DNA from: Fimbriimonas sp.
Lineage (GTDB): Bacteria; Armatimonadota; Fimbriimonadia; Fimbriimonadales; Fimbriimonadaceae
NCBI GenBank assembly: GCA_029866005.1
Contig: JARXAE010000018.1
Coordinates: 1-64,000 of the forward strand
Direction of reading: 5' to 3'
Length of the DNA stretch: 64,000 bases
A program made the translations under genes and the position numbers. The notes beneath the pieces were generated by a model that saw only the letters and a program-made list of their open reading frames with translations, ran no database searches and was not told the origin of the DNA. Below, piece by piece: positions 1 through 8,993 of the stretch (its first letter is position 1; each line of letters begins with the position of its first letter).

Positions 1-382
1 CGGGATTACCACGCAGAGACGAGGACCGCCGCACGGGAGAAGAGAGTTTCTTTGAGAAGGAATCACCTACCTACTAGGCGAAGAAACCGGGGGGTTGTCA
101 ACCAATGTTGCACTCCAGAAATGTTGCACCCATGAGCAGAAGAGTTCGGGCCAACGGCTCAGGTGGGGGGGGGGAGCGGGTACCCGATTGCAGTGTCGAG
201 AGAGGGGGCGGTTGAACTTTTGACCTGGCGAGTCCGGGAATATTGTCGGCCTACCCAGCATTCTTACCGGACTGACGGTTGTTATCAAAACCTTAACCAA
301 AACCCACTAGACCTGAAGTGGAGTGTGAGGTTCACTTCATTAATTGCGGTGCTGAGTGGCACTGCGCGTGGTTGGACTTGCT
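1..382. other. Upstream non-coding region with repeat copy
   Basis: No convincing gene lies here; the two short open frames have no recognisable sequence. Bases 1-60 resemble low-complexity spacer of the ACCACG/AGACGAGGACC kind. A dispersed-repeat copy follows at about 58-105. There is a G-run at about 166-175 and an inverted repeat TGAAGTG-N12-CACTTCA at 314-339, upstream of the PEP-CTERM gene, which could be an operator or a small hairpin. Confidence 0.5.
58..108 (+). repeat. Dispersed intergenic repeat, copy A
   Basis: This stretch shares ATCACC, then TAGGCGAAG, then a G/C-rich patch, then GTTGTCAAC, in the same order and spacing as copies near 11865-11920 and 35328-35385. It is non-coding. 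The function is unknown. Confidence 0.5.
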
Positions 383-1468
383 ATGAAAAAATTTCTTGCA
401 CTCTCTTTGATGGGGCTTGCTTCCGCGGGAGCCTTCGCTCAATATTTCCCTCTTGACTCCCTAATCGTTGCCTCCACCGCGGTCTACGGTACAGGCACTG
501 GCTTGTTTGGTCCTGGGACTGGGGTCAACGCCAACCTACTAAGTTTCTCCTACGACGGTGGCACTCTCGAATCGAGCCCAGGCATTCAGCGATCCTTTTC
601 ACTCGGAAGCAACTTCGTTGTTTCAAACTCCGCGACGTCAGAAGCAGGAATCAACTCCTCGACAAATTCTCTTTCGATGGCCGGATACTTCGCGCCCAAT
701 GGAACTGCAAACGTGGCAGCAGGACTTAGCGACCGAGGGGTGAGGACTTTTAGAAACGTCAACGGCGGAGTGAGCAGTGCGCTCTTTATCCATGGAGAGT
801 ACAGGGGGGGCAGCGTCCGAAGTAGTTTCGCAGAGGGCGGTCCTTGGATTTACACCGCAGGAACTGGCAACGAAGGAGGCTGGAGGGTCCTCGATTTTAC
901 GGAGGGTAAGTCAAATCAATTTGGAGAAACAACGGACACTCGTGTGATTAAAGTGATTAACAAAAAGGTCTATGGCTCTACCGGTCCTGCAACCGGTAAC
1001 GGTGGAGCTGGCGTTTATGACCTTAACAATGGGTATCCAATCGCGGTCGCGCTCAGCGCCAGCCCTTATGACTTCGACATCGTTGCAGACGGAGCAAACA
1101 CCTACGCAGTAATCGCGGACGATAGCTCACTTGCCAATGGTGGTGGTCTAAAGGTCTACTTAAACGGAAGTTTGGTCAAAACCTTCGCGGCAACTGGACT
1201 TCGAAACTTCGCAATTCGGCGCGCAGACGCTGGTTTCGAAATCTTTGGAATCACCGGTGCATCGACCGGTGGTGCAACAAACGAACTTTCCAAATTGATC
1301 ATCAATTACGGCACGCTTGCTACCTCGACAAACACCTTCTCGGTCATCGCTACTTCGGCACCAAACACTTGGTTCCGAGGTGTAGAAGTTGTTCCTGAGC
1401 CTGCTTCGATGGCAGTCCTCGGAATCGGGCTTGCTGGACTTGCTGCTCGACGACGACGCAACAAGTAA
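383..1468 (+). CDS. PEP-CTERM sorting-domain secreted protein
   Basis: A predicted secreted protein of 361 residues. The ATG at 383 opens a clear signal peptide (MKKFLALSLMGLASAGAFAQ); the frame continues upstream, but that extension would spoil the signal. The C-terminus has VPEPASM, a hydrophobic helix (LGIGLAGLA) and a basic tail (ARRRRNK), which is the PEP-CTERM anchor processed by exosortase-type systems. The middle is rich in Gly, Asn, Ser and Thr and looks like a beta-rich extracellular domain of unknown role. It stands alone and is followed by a strong terminator. No exosortase gene lies in this window. Confidence 0.85.
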   Translation: MKKFLALSLMGLASAGAFAQYFPLDSLIVASTAVYGTGTGLFGPGTGVNANLLSFSYDGGTLESSPGIQRSFSLGSNFVVSNSATSEAGINSSTNSLSMAGYFAPNGTANVAAGLSDRGVRTFRNVNGGVSSALFIHGEYRGGSVRSSFAEGGPWIYTAGTGNEGGWRVLDFTEGKSNQFGETTDTRVIKVINKKVYGSTGPATGNGGAGVYDLNNGYPIAVALSASPYDFDIVADGANTYAVIADDSSLANGGGLKVYLNGSLVKTFAATGLRNFAIRRADAGFEIFGITGASTGGATNELSKLIINYGTLATSTNTFSVIATSAPNTWFRGVEVVPEPASMAVLGIGLAGLAARRRRNK

Positions 1469-1489
1469 GGTCTCTCCTCACTTGCAAGA

Positions 1490-1518
1490 AAGCCCCGAAG
1501 ATTCTTCGGGGCTTTTTT
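1490..1518 (+). terminator. Rho-independent terminator
   Basis: The inverted repeat AGCCCCGAAG-ATTC-TTCGGGGCT is followed by a run of T, 22 bases after the stop codon of the PEP-CTERM gene. This is a textbook intrinsic terminator. Confidence 0.9.
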
Positions 1519-1551
1519 GTTTTAGCTCTTAAGAAATTCTTCGTCTAGAGG

Positions 1552-2655
1552 CTATTTGATTTCTAGGACCGGAGCGCCGAGGACTTCCCTTTTCGGCTCG
1601 ACTCCGAGACCCGGGAGGGTTGATGCGCGCATTTTGCCGTTATCGCGCTGGGGCGCGCCGTCGGCGATGCTGACGGTGACGTAGCTGTTGAAGTCGGTGG
1701 AGGTGAACCGGCTCTCGTGGGGGCAGCTGTGGGCGAGGTGGGCGATGGCGGCGGTGACAATATCGCCACCCCAGCTATCTTCGATGGTGAGGGCGATGCC
1801 GAGGGTGACGCACATATCGCGCACTTGGCGCGCTTTGGTGATTCCGCCGAGCTTGCTGATTTTGATATTCACAACGTCCATCGCCAGGTCGCGCTGGGCG
1901 TGAAGGAGCATTTCGAGCGAGTTGATGTTCTCGTCGAGGATGAACGGATGGTTGGTGTGTCTTCGGATCGCGAGGCACTCTTCGTAGGAGCGGCAGGGCT
2001 GCTCGATATAGACATCGACATCCCGGACCGCGAGGACGACGCGCATTGCTTCGTGCTGAGTCCAGCCGGTGTTGGCGTCAGCGACGAGGCGGTCGCCGGA
2101 TTGGAGTTCGGCAGCGACGGCTTTGATGCGCTGGATATCCACGTCAGGATCTCCGCCGACCTTGAGCTGGAATCGGCGGTAGCCTTCGGCGCGGTACTTG
2201 GCGACTTTGCTCGCCATTTCCTCGGGCGATTCTTGCGAGATGGCTCGGTAAAGGGTGATGTCATCGCCCGACCGGCCACCGAGCAACGTACAAACGGGAA
2301 GGCCAGCGGTCTTTCCAAGAATGTCCCAGCACGCCATATCGATTCCGGATTTGACGTAGGGATGGCCTTGGAGGGCTGAGTCCATTCGGTCGTTCAGGAC
2401 TCCGATTTCGCAGGCGTCGTAGCCGAGAAGGTGGGGACCGAGTTCCTTGATTCCGGCACGGACTCCGGCGGCGTAGGCGGGGAGGTAGAACGGCCCAAGC
2501 GGGCAGACTTCGCCCCAGCCGGTAACGCCCTCATCGGTTTCGACTTCGACGATGGTGCTGTCGAAGACGGAGACGGACTTTCCGCCTGACCACTTGTAGG
2601 TTCCTTCGAAGAGCGGAAGGTCGACTTGGTACGCTCGAATCGCTTTGATTCCCAT
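1552..2655 (-). CDS. Enolase-superfamily enzyme, hydroxyproline dehydratase/epimerase-like
   Basis: A 367-residue mandelate racemase/muconate-lactonizing-enzyme family protein with full family length. The visible catalytic set is K165 (QLK), metal ligands D193 (VADAN), E218 (YIEQP) and D241 (ILDEN), and K265 (NIKISK). The two-lysine arrangement with YIEQPC is that of the muconate lactonizing subgroup, including proline-betaine epimerases and cis-3-hydroxy-L-proline dehydratases. The exact substrate cannot be fixed from sequence. The gene has no obvious partners. A TAAACT -10 box lies 9 bases before the ATG, suggesting a leaderless transcript. Confidence 0.8.
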   Translation of the reverse strand: MGIKAIRAYQVDLPLFEGTYKWSGGKSVSVFDSTIVEVETDEGVTGWGEVCPLGPFYLPAYAAGVRAGIKELGPHLLGYDACEIGVLNDRMDSALQGHPYVKSGIDMACWDILGKTAGLPVCTLLGGRSGDDITLYRAISQESPEEMASKVAKYRAEGYRRFQLKVGGDPDVDIQRIKAVAAELQSGDRLVADANTGWTQHEAMRVVLAVRDVDVYIEQPCRSYEECLAIRRHTNHPFILDENINSLEMLLHAQRDLAMDVVNIKISKLGGITKARQVRDMCVTLGIALTIEDSWGGDIVTAAIAHLAHSCPHESRFTSTDFNSYVTVSIADGAPQRDNGKMRASTLPGLGVEPKREVLGAPVLEIK

Positions 2656-2832
2656 CGTGTCGGTAGTTTAGCCCATGCCGTTCCGGTTGAGTCTATCAAT
2701 TTGAATCTGAAGAAGGACCCGGAGTGACGGCGAGTCTGCGATGTTTTCCCGCCGAGCAATTCATACTTTTTCCTGAACAAAAGCCCTATAACCGCAACGG
2801 GCAACGTTGCTTGTTCGTTTAAATTTACGAAC

Positions 2833-3393
2833 ATGACAACGACACTGCTTGCCCTCGCTTTCCTTTCCCAGAGTCAAGCTGCCGCCGCGCCGACGGTGGC
2901 CTTCATTCCCGGTCTGAATCTCTCGGGCGAGAAGAACAAAGACTTGATGCAGCGTCAAACCGAGAAGGTTTCGAAGTTTCTGACCCGGGAGTTTTCGAAG
3001 AAGGGCTACAACGTCGTCTCCGAAGCGGCGGTGATGGAGGCGATCAAGTCGCTCAAGATTGACCTGACCGACGAGGAAGAGTATCGCAAGGCGAACTTCT
3101 TCGCGATTGCGAAGCAGGTCAAGGCGGACTACATCTACGTTCCGGTGATTGTGAATTCGGAGCAGAAGCAGCAAGATCGCGATCTTTACACCGACCGAGA
3201 GGGACGGACCGACGTGAAGGCTTGGTTCCTTGATGTGAAAGAGGAGAAGGCGGTTTTTAGCGGCAAGATTTTCATCGGACGCTCCGGCGGTCTGCGGTTG
3301 ACGCTTCGGCCGAGCGACCGTCAGGTTCAGGCGGCAGAGAATGCGGTCAGCGAGTCGCTGAAAGAAGCCTGGAAGGCGATCGGCGTTCGGTAA
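2833..3393 (+). CDS. Secreted protein of unknown function
   Basis: A 186-residue protein with a short N-terminal hydrophobic signal (MTTTLLALAFLSQSQAAAA), so probably exported. The mature part alternates strands and helices: TVAFIPGLNLSG, then a helix with EKVSKFLTREFSKKGYNVV, then YIYVPVIVNSEQ. This layout recalls the alpha/beta domain of CsgG- or FlgT-like periplasmic proteins, but no family is recognised with confidence. TAAATT lies 7 bases before the ATG, so the transcript may be leaderless. A phosphoesterase gene follows after 54 bases and could be co-transcribed. Confidence 0.6.
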   Translation: MTTTLLALAFLSQSQAAAAPTVAFIPGLNLSGEKNKDLMQRQTEKVSKFLTREFSKKGYNVVSEAAVMEAIKSLKIDLTDEEEYRKANFFAIAKQVKADYIYVPVIVNSEQKQQDRDLYTDREGRTDVKAWFLDVKEEKAVFSGKIFIGRSGGLRLTLRPSDRQVQAAENAVSESLKEAWKAIGVR

Positions 3394-3447
3394 CGGGCGC
3401 TCTGGCCTTTACTTTTGGTTAACCTAACCCAGGTAAAACCACTAGTG

Positions 3448-4779
3448 ATGTTGACATCCTTGATCGCAGTTGCCGTGTTGGTTCAGGCCAAGCCACAACT
3501 TGAGTGGACTCCGGAGACACCGGTTCGCATTTTGCTCAACATCACCCAAGATGCCTCGAAATCGGCGAAGGTGACTTGGCGAACCGCAAAGACCTCGGAG
3601 AAGCCGATCGGGCAGATTGCAAAGGCATCAGCGGACCCCAGATTTACGAAGGATGCTCTTTCGGTGGGTGCCAAGGTCACCGCGGTTGAGTTGCCGGCGG
3701 GTGGTCAGGCGACTTACTATGAAGTCGAGTTCACAGGTCTTCAGCCCGAGACGGCTTACACTTATCGAGTTGGTTCCGAGGGGAATTTTAGCGAGTGGAT
3801 CGACTTTAGGACGGCTGCGGCTACTCCCAAGGATTTCTCGTTTGTCTATTTTGGCGATGCACAGAACGATGTGAAGTCGATGTGGTCGCGAGTAATTCGC
3901 AAATCCTACAAAGAGCAACCCAATGCGGCGTTTATGCTTCACGCGGGGGATCTGATCAACCGGGCTAATGCTGACAACGAGTGGGGCGAATGGTTTTATG
4001 CCGGGGGCTGGATTCACGGCTCGATTCCAACCGTAGCAACTCCGGGGAACCACGAGTACGAGGCGAATAAGGAAAAGCAGATTGAGATCTCGCGGTTCTG
4101 GAGTCCGCAGTTTGCGATGCCTGAGAACGGGATTGCCGGGCTGGAGAGAAGCAACTACTTCTTTGATTATCAAGGCGCTCGCTTTATCTCGATGAACTCG
4201 AATGTGAGGATTGAAGACCAGACGGCTTGGCTCGAGAAGACACTGAAGTCGAATCCACACAAGTGGGCATTTGTGACTCAACACCACCCGATTTTCAGTA
4301 CGGCGGGCGAGCGGGACAATCCGAAGATTCGAGACGCCTGGGAGGCGATCATCCGAAAGTACAACGTGGCGATTGTTCTTCAGGGGCACGACCACACTTA
4401 TGCTCGCTACAACGTTCCGACTGGGATGCAGGGGCACGATAAGAAGAGTGGAACGGTCTACACCGTGTCGGTTTCGGGACCGAAAATGTACCGACTCGGA
4501 AATGCGAAGACATTCATGAATCGTCTTGGCGAATTCACTCAGCTGTATCAGATCATCAAGGTTTCTCAGAAGAAGGTTCGGTACGAGGCGTTCACGGCAA
4601 CGGGTGAACTTTACGATGCGTTTGAGCTTACGAAGAATGCGAACGGGACGAACAAGTTCATCGACATCAAAGTGAACTCGAAGCAGCGGCTTGAAGAAGA
4701 GCAGAAGGCGAAAGCCGCGATGCGAGCCGGGGCGAAGGCAGTCCACTCGCACGGGTCGACCAAACATCGGCACAACTGA
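3448..4779 (+). CDS. Purple-acid-phosphatase-like metallophosphoesterase
   Basis: A secreted phosphatase of 443 residues. The ATG at 3448 gives a clean signal peptide (MLTSLIAVAVLVQA); an upstream TTG at 3415 would add 11 polar residues. An N-terminal fibronectin-type domain (TPETPVRILLN to EWIDFRTAA) is followed by a calcineurin-like fold. Metal-site motifs are present in order: YFGDAQND, HAGDLINR, TPGNHEYE, TQHHPIF and GHDHTYARY. This is the purple acid phosphatase order, and it should hydrolyse phosphomonoesters outside the cytoplasm. The tail is rich in Lys, Ala and His (SHGSTKHRHN), which is unusual and might bind metal. Confidence 0.85.
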   Translation: MLTSLIAVAVLVQAKPQLEWTPETPVRILLNITQDASKSAKVTWRTAKTSEKPIGQIAKASADPRFTKDALSVGAKVTAVELPAGGQATYYEVEFTGLQPETAYTYRVGSEGNFSEWIDFRTAAATPKDFSFVYFGDAQNDVKSMWSRVIRKSYKEQPNAAFMLHAGDLINRANADNEWGEWFYAGGWIHGSIPTVATPGNHEYEANKEKQIEISRFWSPQFAMPENGIAGLERSNYFFDYQGARFISMNSNVRIEDQTAWLEKTLKSNPHKWAFVTQHHPIFSTAGERDNPKIRDAWEAIIRKYNVAIVLQGHDHTYARYNVPTGMQGHDKKSGTVYTVSVSGPKMYRLGNAKTFMNRLGEFTQLYQIIKVSQKKVRYEAFTATGELYDAFELTKNANGTNKFIDIKVNSKQRLEEEQKAKAAMRAGAKAVHSHGSTKHRHN

Positions 4780-4830
4780 GCGGGGTTGGTGGGTGGACGA
4801 ATTGAGCAGTGCCACCCTGGCTAACAGTCT

Positions 4831-5199
4831 TTAACCGACCAACTCGAGAAGCTGACCATCGGTATTACTCCGAAAGGTCCATACCTTCCAGTTGGTCGCA
4901 GAATGCAATACCCTGATAATGCGGATTCCAGCTTTAGTTTCGCGGTACACGATTCGATGCCCAAAAGCCGTCCGTTTGGGCGTGAGCTTTGCTGTGTACG
5001 AGCGCAGTCCTTCGAAGTCGTTTAGCGGCATGCCGAACGTTGGATTCTCTGCGAGTATCTCGAACTCATATCGGAGGAAGAGCAGGTACCGCTCGGCTTG
5101 CGCTTCGCCCCAGACAGACGCAGTGGAGAAATCAACAACTGCGATATCGAGCTTGGCGCGGTCAGTGAGCTCGACTATGCGCTTTGGGTCTTCAGCCAT
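4831..5199 (-). CDS. RelE/ParE-family toxin
   Basis: A 122-residue protein of the plasmid-stabilisation (RelE/ParE) fold. Visible hallmarks are ALxDI-like N-terminal helix residues, AERYLLFLRYEFEILAENP in helix 2, FGMPLNDFEGLRSY, then the strands FGHRIVYRE and IRIIRVLHSATNW, where the family's RI-x-Y and VLH motifs sit. It overlaps the small gene just upstream by 25 bases, the usual antitoxin-toxin arrangement. Whether it cleaves RNA or inhibits gyrase cannot be told from sequence. The tail after VLHSATNW is longer than in many relatives. Confidence 0.8.
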   Translation of the reverse strand: MAEDPKRIVELTDRAKLDIAVVDFSTASVWGEAQAERYLLFLRYEFEILAENPTFGMPLNDFEGLRSYTAKLTPKRTAFGHRIVYRETKAGIRIIRVLHSATNWKVWTFRSNTDGQLLELVG

Positions 5200-5333
5200 T
5201 CCTTTCTATTGGTTCGGGCGAAGTCGAAGGCTTCTTCCATTGTGCAAGTTGGTTCTTCGCTTTCCGAACGAAGGCCTTCTTTAATGGCTTGAATCTCCTC
5301 AGGGGAGAGTTGGACAGCATCTTGTGAAGCCAT
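5175..5333 (-). CDS. Small antitoxin partner of the ParE-like toxin
   Basis: A 52-residue open frame (starting MASQDAVQLSPEEIQAIKEG, ending EWLKTQSA) directly upstream of and overlapping the toxin. Its size, acidic content and position fit a ParD-like or unclassified antitoxin whose C-terminal helix (EEAFDFARTNRKEWL) would wrap the toxin. A perfect TATAAT sits 10 bases before the ATG. A very similar layout occurs in the second pair at 12675-13147, where the partner also starts with a Q/D-rich segment followed by a PEE helix. I infer its role from position. Confidence 0.7.
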   Translation of the reverse strand: MASQDAVQLSPEEIQAIKEGLRSESEEPTCTMEEAFDFARTNRKEWLKTQSA

Positions 5334-5343
5334 GATCAGTTCA

Positions 5344-5349
5344 ATTATA
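5344..5349 (-). promoter_or_regulatory. TATAAT -10 box of the toxin-antitoxin pair
   Basis: A consensus -10 on the minus strand ends 10 bases before the antitoxin ATG, so the transcript would start 3-5 bases before the start codon. No good -35 is visible. Confidence 0.6.
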
Positions 5350-5380
5350 CGATGGATTTGATTCTCGAGCGTAAATTCAC

Positions 5381-6523
5381 CTATCCGACAACAAGCGGAA
5401 TCAGTGGCCTCTTCGGCTCGCGCTTGATTTCTTCGTATAGGGAGTCTCGCTCAATCGGGATTCGGTCGACTTCTTCGATGAGTTTGACCATGTTTGAGCG
5501 CGTGAGAACCTGCTTCTTGTTGCCGAAGTCGCCTTCGTTGTAGGTGATCTCGTATTCGTGGACGAAGCCGTCGGCGTCGTCGGCGCCGTACCAGAGGGCT
5601 TGTTGGGTGATGGGGGCGGTGTTCATGATCCAGAAGCTCTTGACGTGCTCGAAGTTGTCGAGCATGAGCCGGGTAACCGCGATTCCTCGGAGGTCCATGT
5701 CCCCCGTGGGGGTGGCGATGTGCTCCAGCTCGGTCTTCTCAGGGTGGAAGGCGAGCGGGGTCATGGTGAGGAAGTTTTGGGTTTCGTCTTGCAGCTCACG
5801 GAGCTGGGTAAGGTGCGAGACGCGCTCTTCCAGGGTTTCGATGTGGCCGTAGAGCATGGTGGCGTACTGGCGTAGGCCGAGCTTTGCGGCGGCGCGGGCG
5901 ACTTCTTTCCATTCGTCACCGTTGAGCTTTTTGCCGAAGAGCTCTTGGTGAACGCGGTCGGAGAGGATCTCGATTCCGCCGCCGGGGAGGGAGTCGAGGC
6001 CGGCTTCGATGAGGTCGGCGAGAGCTTGCTCAACGCTGCACTTACCTTGGCGGGCGATTTCGGTGATTTCGACGGCGGTGAATGCCTTGACATGGACGCC
6101 GGGGCGAACTTCTTTGACGGTTTTGACGAGGTCGAGATAGTACTGATAAGGGAGACGGGGGTTGATTCCGCCGACCATGTGGACCTCGGTGATGTCGACG
6201 TCGCGGTGCCACATCAGGCGCTCCTTGACGGTTTCAAGGGTCATCTCGTAAGGCTCGGGACCGCCTTTCTTCGCGTAAAACGAGCAGAATTTGCAGAACT
6301 TGTTGCAGATGTTCGTGTAGTTGATGTGCTGGTTGGCGACGAAGTAGGTTTTTTTGCCGTGCCTTCGCTCGCGCACGATGTTTGCCATGTAGCCTACGGC
6401 GGTGAGGTTCGGCGTTTGGTAAAGACGCATGCCGTCCTCGAAGCTGAGGCGCGTTCCCTCATCGACCTTTCGGTAGATGTCCATGAGGTCTTGGCCAACG
6501 ATTCTCTCGGGTGCGAGTGGCAT
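5381..6523 (-). CDS. mqnE: Aminofutalosine synthase (radical SAM)
   Basis: A 380-residue radical SAM enzyme of the MqnE/MqnC/CofH group. The iron-sulphur cluster cysteines are C73, C77 and C80 (CNKFCKFC). Further signatures are MVGGINP, GLDSLPGGGIEIL, YGHIETLEERVSHL, RELQDETQ, PLAFHPEKTELEH and GADDADGFVHE; the last two favour MqnE over MqnC. It joins SAM to the enolpyruvyl-benzoate from MqnA to make aminofutalosine in the futalosine route to menaquinone. The other mqn genes are not in the window. A Shine-Dalgarno-like AGGAAAAG stands just before the ATG, in contrast to many leaderless neighbours. Confidence 0.88.
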   Translation of the reverse strand: MPLAPERIVGQDLMDIYRKVDEGTRLSFEDGMRLYQTPNLTAVGYMANIVRERRHGKKTYFVANQHINYTNICNKFCKFCSFYAKKGGPEPYEMTLETVKERLMWHRDVDITEVHMVGGINPRLPYQYYLDLVKTVKEVRPGVHVKAFTAVEITEIARQGKCSVEQALADLIEAGLDSLPGGGIEILSDRVHQELFGKKLNGDEWKEVARAAAKLGLRQYATMLYGHIETLEERVSHLTQLRELQDETQNFLTMTPLAFHPEKTELEHIATPTGDMDLRGIAVTRLMLDNFEHVKSFWIMNTAPITQQALWYGADDADGFVHEYEITYNEGDFGNKKQVLTRSNMVKLIEEVDRIPIERDSLYEEIKREPKRPLIPLVVG

Positions 6524-6579
6524 ATCTTTTCCTGCGTACAGTTTACCGCCAAAGTTTCAGTTTTCCTTGAAAACTGTGT

Positions 6580-8448
6580 CTACTTCGGTGGATCGATACG
6601 GAAGGGGACGGCAGGGAGGCCTTCTTTGTTGTAGAGCGGGGCATTGGGATCTTCGTCCCAGGCGTACCTGATATACATCGGGGCGATGACTCCTTTTGCG
6701 CTAACGACGACGGTTGCGCCTTCGATGCGGGCGTCGGCCCACGTCCATTTTCCGGTTGAACCCATGACGGCGAAGCACTTGTCGAGGCTTCCCCTTGCCA
6801 TGAGTCCACTGCCGACATTATCGAACTTGACAACGATCTCGTGGCCTTTTAGCTCGATACCTTTAAGGGTTGGCCCGCTGGAGACGAGTTTTCGGCCATA
6901 GGCGATTCGTTCGGCTTGGAGGCCGAGGCGCAGACCGACGTCTTGCTTGTTGGTCGGGTGGATATCTTTGGCCATTCCGATGTCGACGGTGCAGGCAAGG
7001 GCGGCGTTTTTGACTCGGGTGACGGCGGTGGCTTGGGCTTCTTGGAGTTCGCTCCAGCCGCTTTCGCTTGGTTCGGCGTGCTTGCGGCCGTAGTTGGCGA
7101 GTTGGACGACAAGGAATGGGAAGTCGCCTTGGGCGAAGCCCTTGCGCCAATCGGTGATGAGGGCGGGTAGAAGGCGGGAGTATTGCTCGCCTCGACCGAC
7201 GTTGGTTTCGCCTTGGTACCACAGCGCTCCTTTGATGGCCATTGGCTGGAAGGGCTTAAGCATCGCGTTGTGGAGGACCGTCGGCCAATTGGGATTACCT
7301 TCGATCATCGGCGGGAATTTCTCAAGTTTGTCTAGTTCTGCACCTGGGTAGATCTCCCACTGACCGCCGAGTTCGACACGATTTCCATTCCCGAAGTCCA
7401 TATTGAACTGAGGATTGGTGACCCCGCCGTTGCCGTTGAGATCGACGAGTCGGAACCAGAGGTCGTTTGCGCCTTCTTTGAGGACTCCGGCGGGCATTTG
7501 GGCGGCTTGCCACATCAGGATGCTGTTGCCAGCCATCACTCGTTTACCGTTAATGTAGAGGGCGTCGGCACCTTCGACGGAGCCGACGGTGAGCCAGGGC
7601 TGACCGAGTTGGTCTTTGGTGAGGTTAAGGGTTCGATGGAACCAATAGACTCGGCGTTTGCCGTCTTGACCCATTTGGCGGGTGGTGCTGGGGAGTTTGA
7701 CAGTCTTGTTTCCTGCTCCCGCTGGCATCGGTGAGTTCTTACTCACCCACTGTTCGATCAGGTCGTTGGTTGAAGACGCAGAACCGATTGATTGGATTCG
7801 CGCTTGGGACACTTGGTCGTCGAAGTCTTTGACGGGAGCCAATCCGGCGCTGCTGGTCCAGGCTTCGGCAGCGGAGCCGCCCCAGGCGGTTTGGATCAGT
7901 CCGATGGGCACGCCGACTTTGGCCCGAAGATGGCGACCGAAGTAGTAGCCAACGGCGGAGAATCCGCCCCAGCCGCCTTTTGCTACAGTTTCGGGGGAAC
8001 AGACTTCCCAAGTTCCTTCATTAGTGCTGGCAGGCTTCAACGAGGTTGTTTTGGTGCCCATAAAAAGCCGGATTTGGGAGTCGGTGGCGGCGGCGATTTC
8101 TGTTTTGGCGTTACCTGCCATGCCGATTCCCTGCTCCATGTTCGACTGACCGGAGCAGATCCAGACATCGCCGACGAGAATATCGTCGAGTTCTACTTTG
8201 TGGAGACCTTCGATGGTGAGTTTGTAAGGTCCGCCAACCTTCGGCGGTTTGATTTGAACCATCCATTTGCCGCTTTCATCGGCAGTCGCGGTTGCACGCG
8301 AGTTTGCGATCGAGACGCGGACTTGCGAGCCCGGCGTGCTCCAACCCCAGATATTGTTCGGCTTATCGCGCTGAAGCACCATGTGGGAGCTGAAGCAGGG
8401 AGCGACGAACGGGAGCTGAATTGGCAAAAGAAGCGCGGAAAAAATCAT
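6580..8448 (-). CDS. Sialate O-acetylesterase family protein
   Basis: A secreted SGNH-type esterase of 622 residues. The minus-strand ATG at 8448 opens a hydrophobic signal (MIFSALLLPIQLPFVAPCF); longer starts reach 8511. The family opening HMVLQRDKPNNIWGW, the Ser block CSGQSNMEQ (Ser102), GSAAEAW, KGALWYQGETNVG and the DIHPTNKQDVG block holding the catalytic Asp/His are all present in order. A beta-sandwich insert (about 270-390, WLTVGSVEGADALYINGK) is typical of the family. It probably removes acetyl groups from sugars such as sialic acid or plant polysaccharides. No sugar-use cluster surrounds it. Confidence 0.87.
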   Translation of the reverse strand: MIFSALLLPIQLPFVAPCFSSHMVLQRDKPNNIWGWSTPGSQVRVSIANSRATATADESGKWMVQIKPPKVGGPYKLTIEGLHKVELDDILVGDVWICSGQSNMEQGIGMAGNAKTEIAAATDSQIRLFMGTKTTSLKPASTNEGTWEVCSPETVAKGGWGGFSAVGYYFGRHLRAKVGVPIGLIQTAWGGSAAEAWTSSAGLAPVKDFDDQVSQARIQSIGSASSTNDLIEQWVSKNSPMPAGAGNKTVKLPSTTRQMGQDGKRRVYWFHRTLNLTKDQLGQPWLTVGSVEGADALYINGKRVMAGNSILMWQAAQMPAGVLKEGANDLWFRLVDLNGNGGVTNPQFNMDFGNGNRVELGGQWEIYPGAELDKLEKFPPMIEGNPNWPTVLHNAMLKPFQPMAIKGALWYQGETNVGRGEQYSRLLPALITDWRKGFAQGDFPFLVVQLANYGRKHAEPSESGWSELQEAQATAVTRVKNAALACTVDIGMAKDIHPTNKQDVGLRLGLQAERIAYGRKLVSSGPTLKGIELKGHEIVVKFDNVGSGLMARGSLDKCFAVMGSTGKWTWADARIEGATVVVSAKGVIAPMYIRYAWDEDPNAPLYNKEGLPAVPFRIDPPK

Positions 8449-8555
8449 TGTTGGAACCCGGTTGGCTAATGATCTAAGGATACATCGTTGAAGCCATACG
8501 CTGTCGGCCATCGGCCCTCAGCTTCGGAAGTAAACTCTGACGTAGAAGTACAGGC

Positions 8556-8993
8556 ATGATCGTCAAGGCAACAGGTGATTTTCGGTGGGAGGGCGTGGAC
8601 GTTCTGCCCTACAAGGAAGACGGGAATATGTTCCGCGACGTCACTCGGCAGGTAATGCTGGAGGGGCAAGGCGATCTTCCGGTTGAGTTCCGGTATTTCG
8701 AGGTTGGTCCGGGTGGGCATTCGACCTTGGAGCGACATGAGCACCAGCATGCGGTGATGGTGATTCGTGGGCGAGGACGGGTTTTGGTTCGCGATACAGT
8801 TTCGGAGATTTGTTGTCAGGATATCGTTCACATTCCGCCGATGACGTGGCACCAGTTCCGGGCGGCCGAGGATTCGCCGCTGGGATTTCTTTGTGTTGTG
8901 GCTTGCCAGAGGGATAGGCCGCAGCGACCCGCAGAGAAAGAGTTAGAGTATTTGCGGTCGAGCGAAGTGGTCAACGACTTCATTCGCTACTAG
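8556..8993 (+). CDS. Cupin-domain protein
   Basis: A 145-residue single-domain cupin. Motif 1 is HEHQHAVMVIRGRGRVLV, which carries two to three metal-binding His, and motif 2 is HIPPMTWHQFRA. The N-terminal part (RWEGVDVLPYKEDG) matches small cupins thought to bind a metal and a small ligand; no reaction can be assigned. Its 3' end overlaps the end of the opposite gene by 4 bases. Confidence 0.75.
   Translation: MIVKATGDFRWEGVDVLPYKEDGNMFRDVTRQVMLEGQGDLPVEFRYFEVGPGGHSTLERHEHQHAVMVIRGRGRVLVRDTVSEICCQDIVHIPPMTWHQFRAAEDSPLGFLCVVACQRDRPQRPAEKELEYLRSSEVVNDFIRY

Noticed and set aside
3628-4815. A 395-residue open frame on the minus strand opposite the phosphoesterase gene
   Set aside because: The plus-strand gene has a full set of metallophosphoesterase motifs. 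The antisense protein is Arg/Val/Leu-rich without motifs and is a codon-bias shadow.
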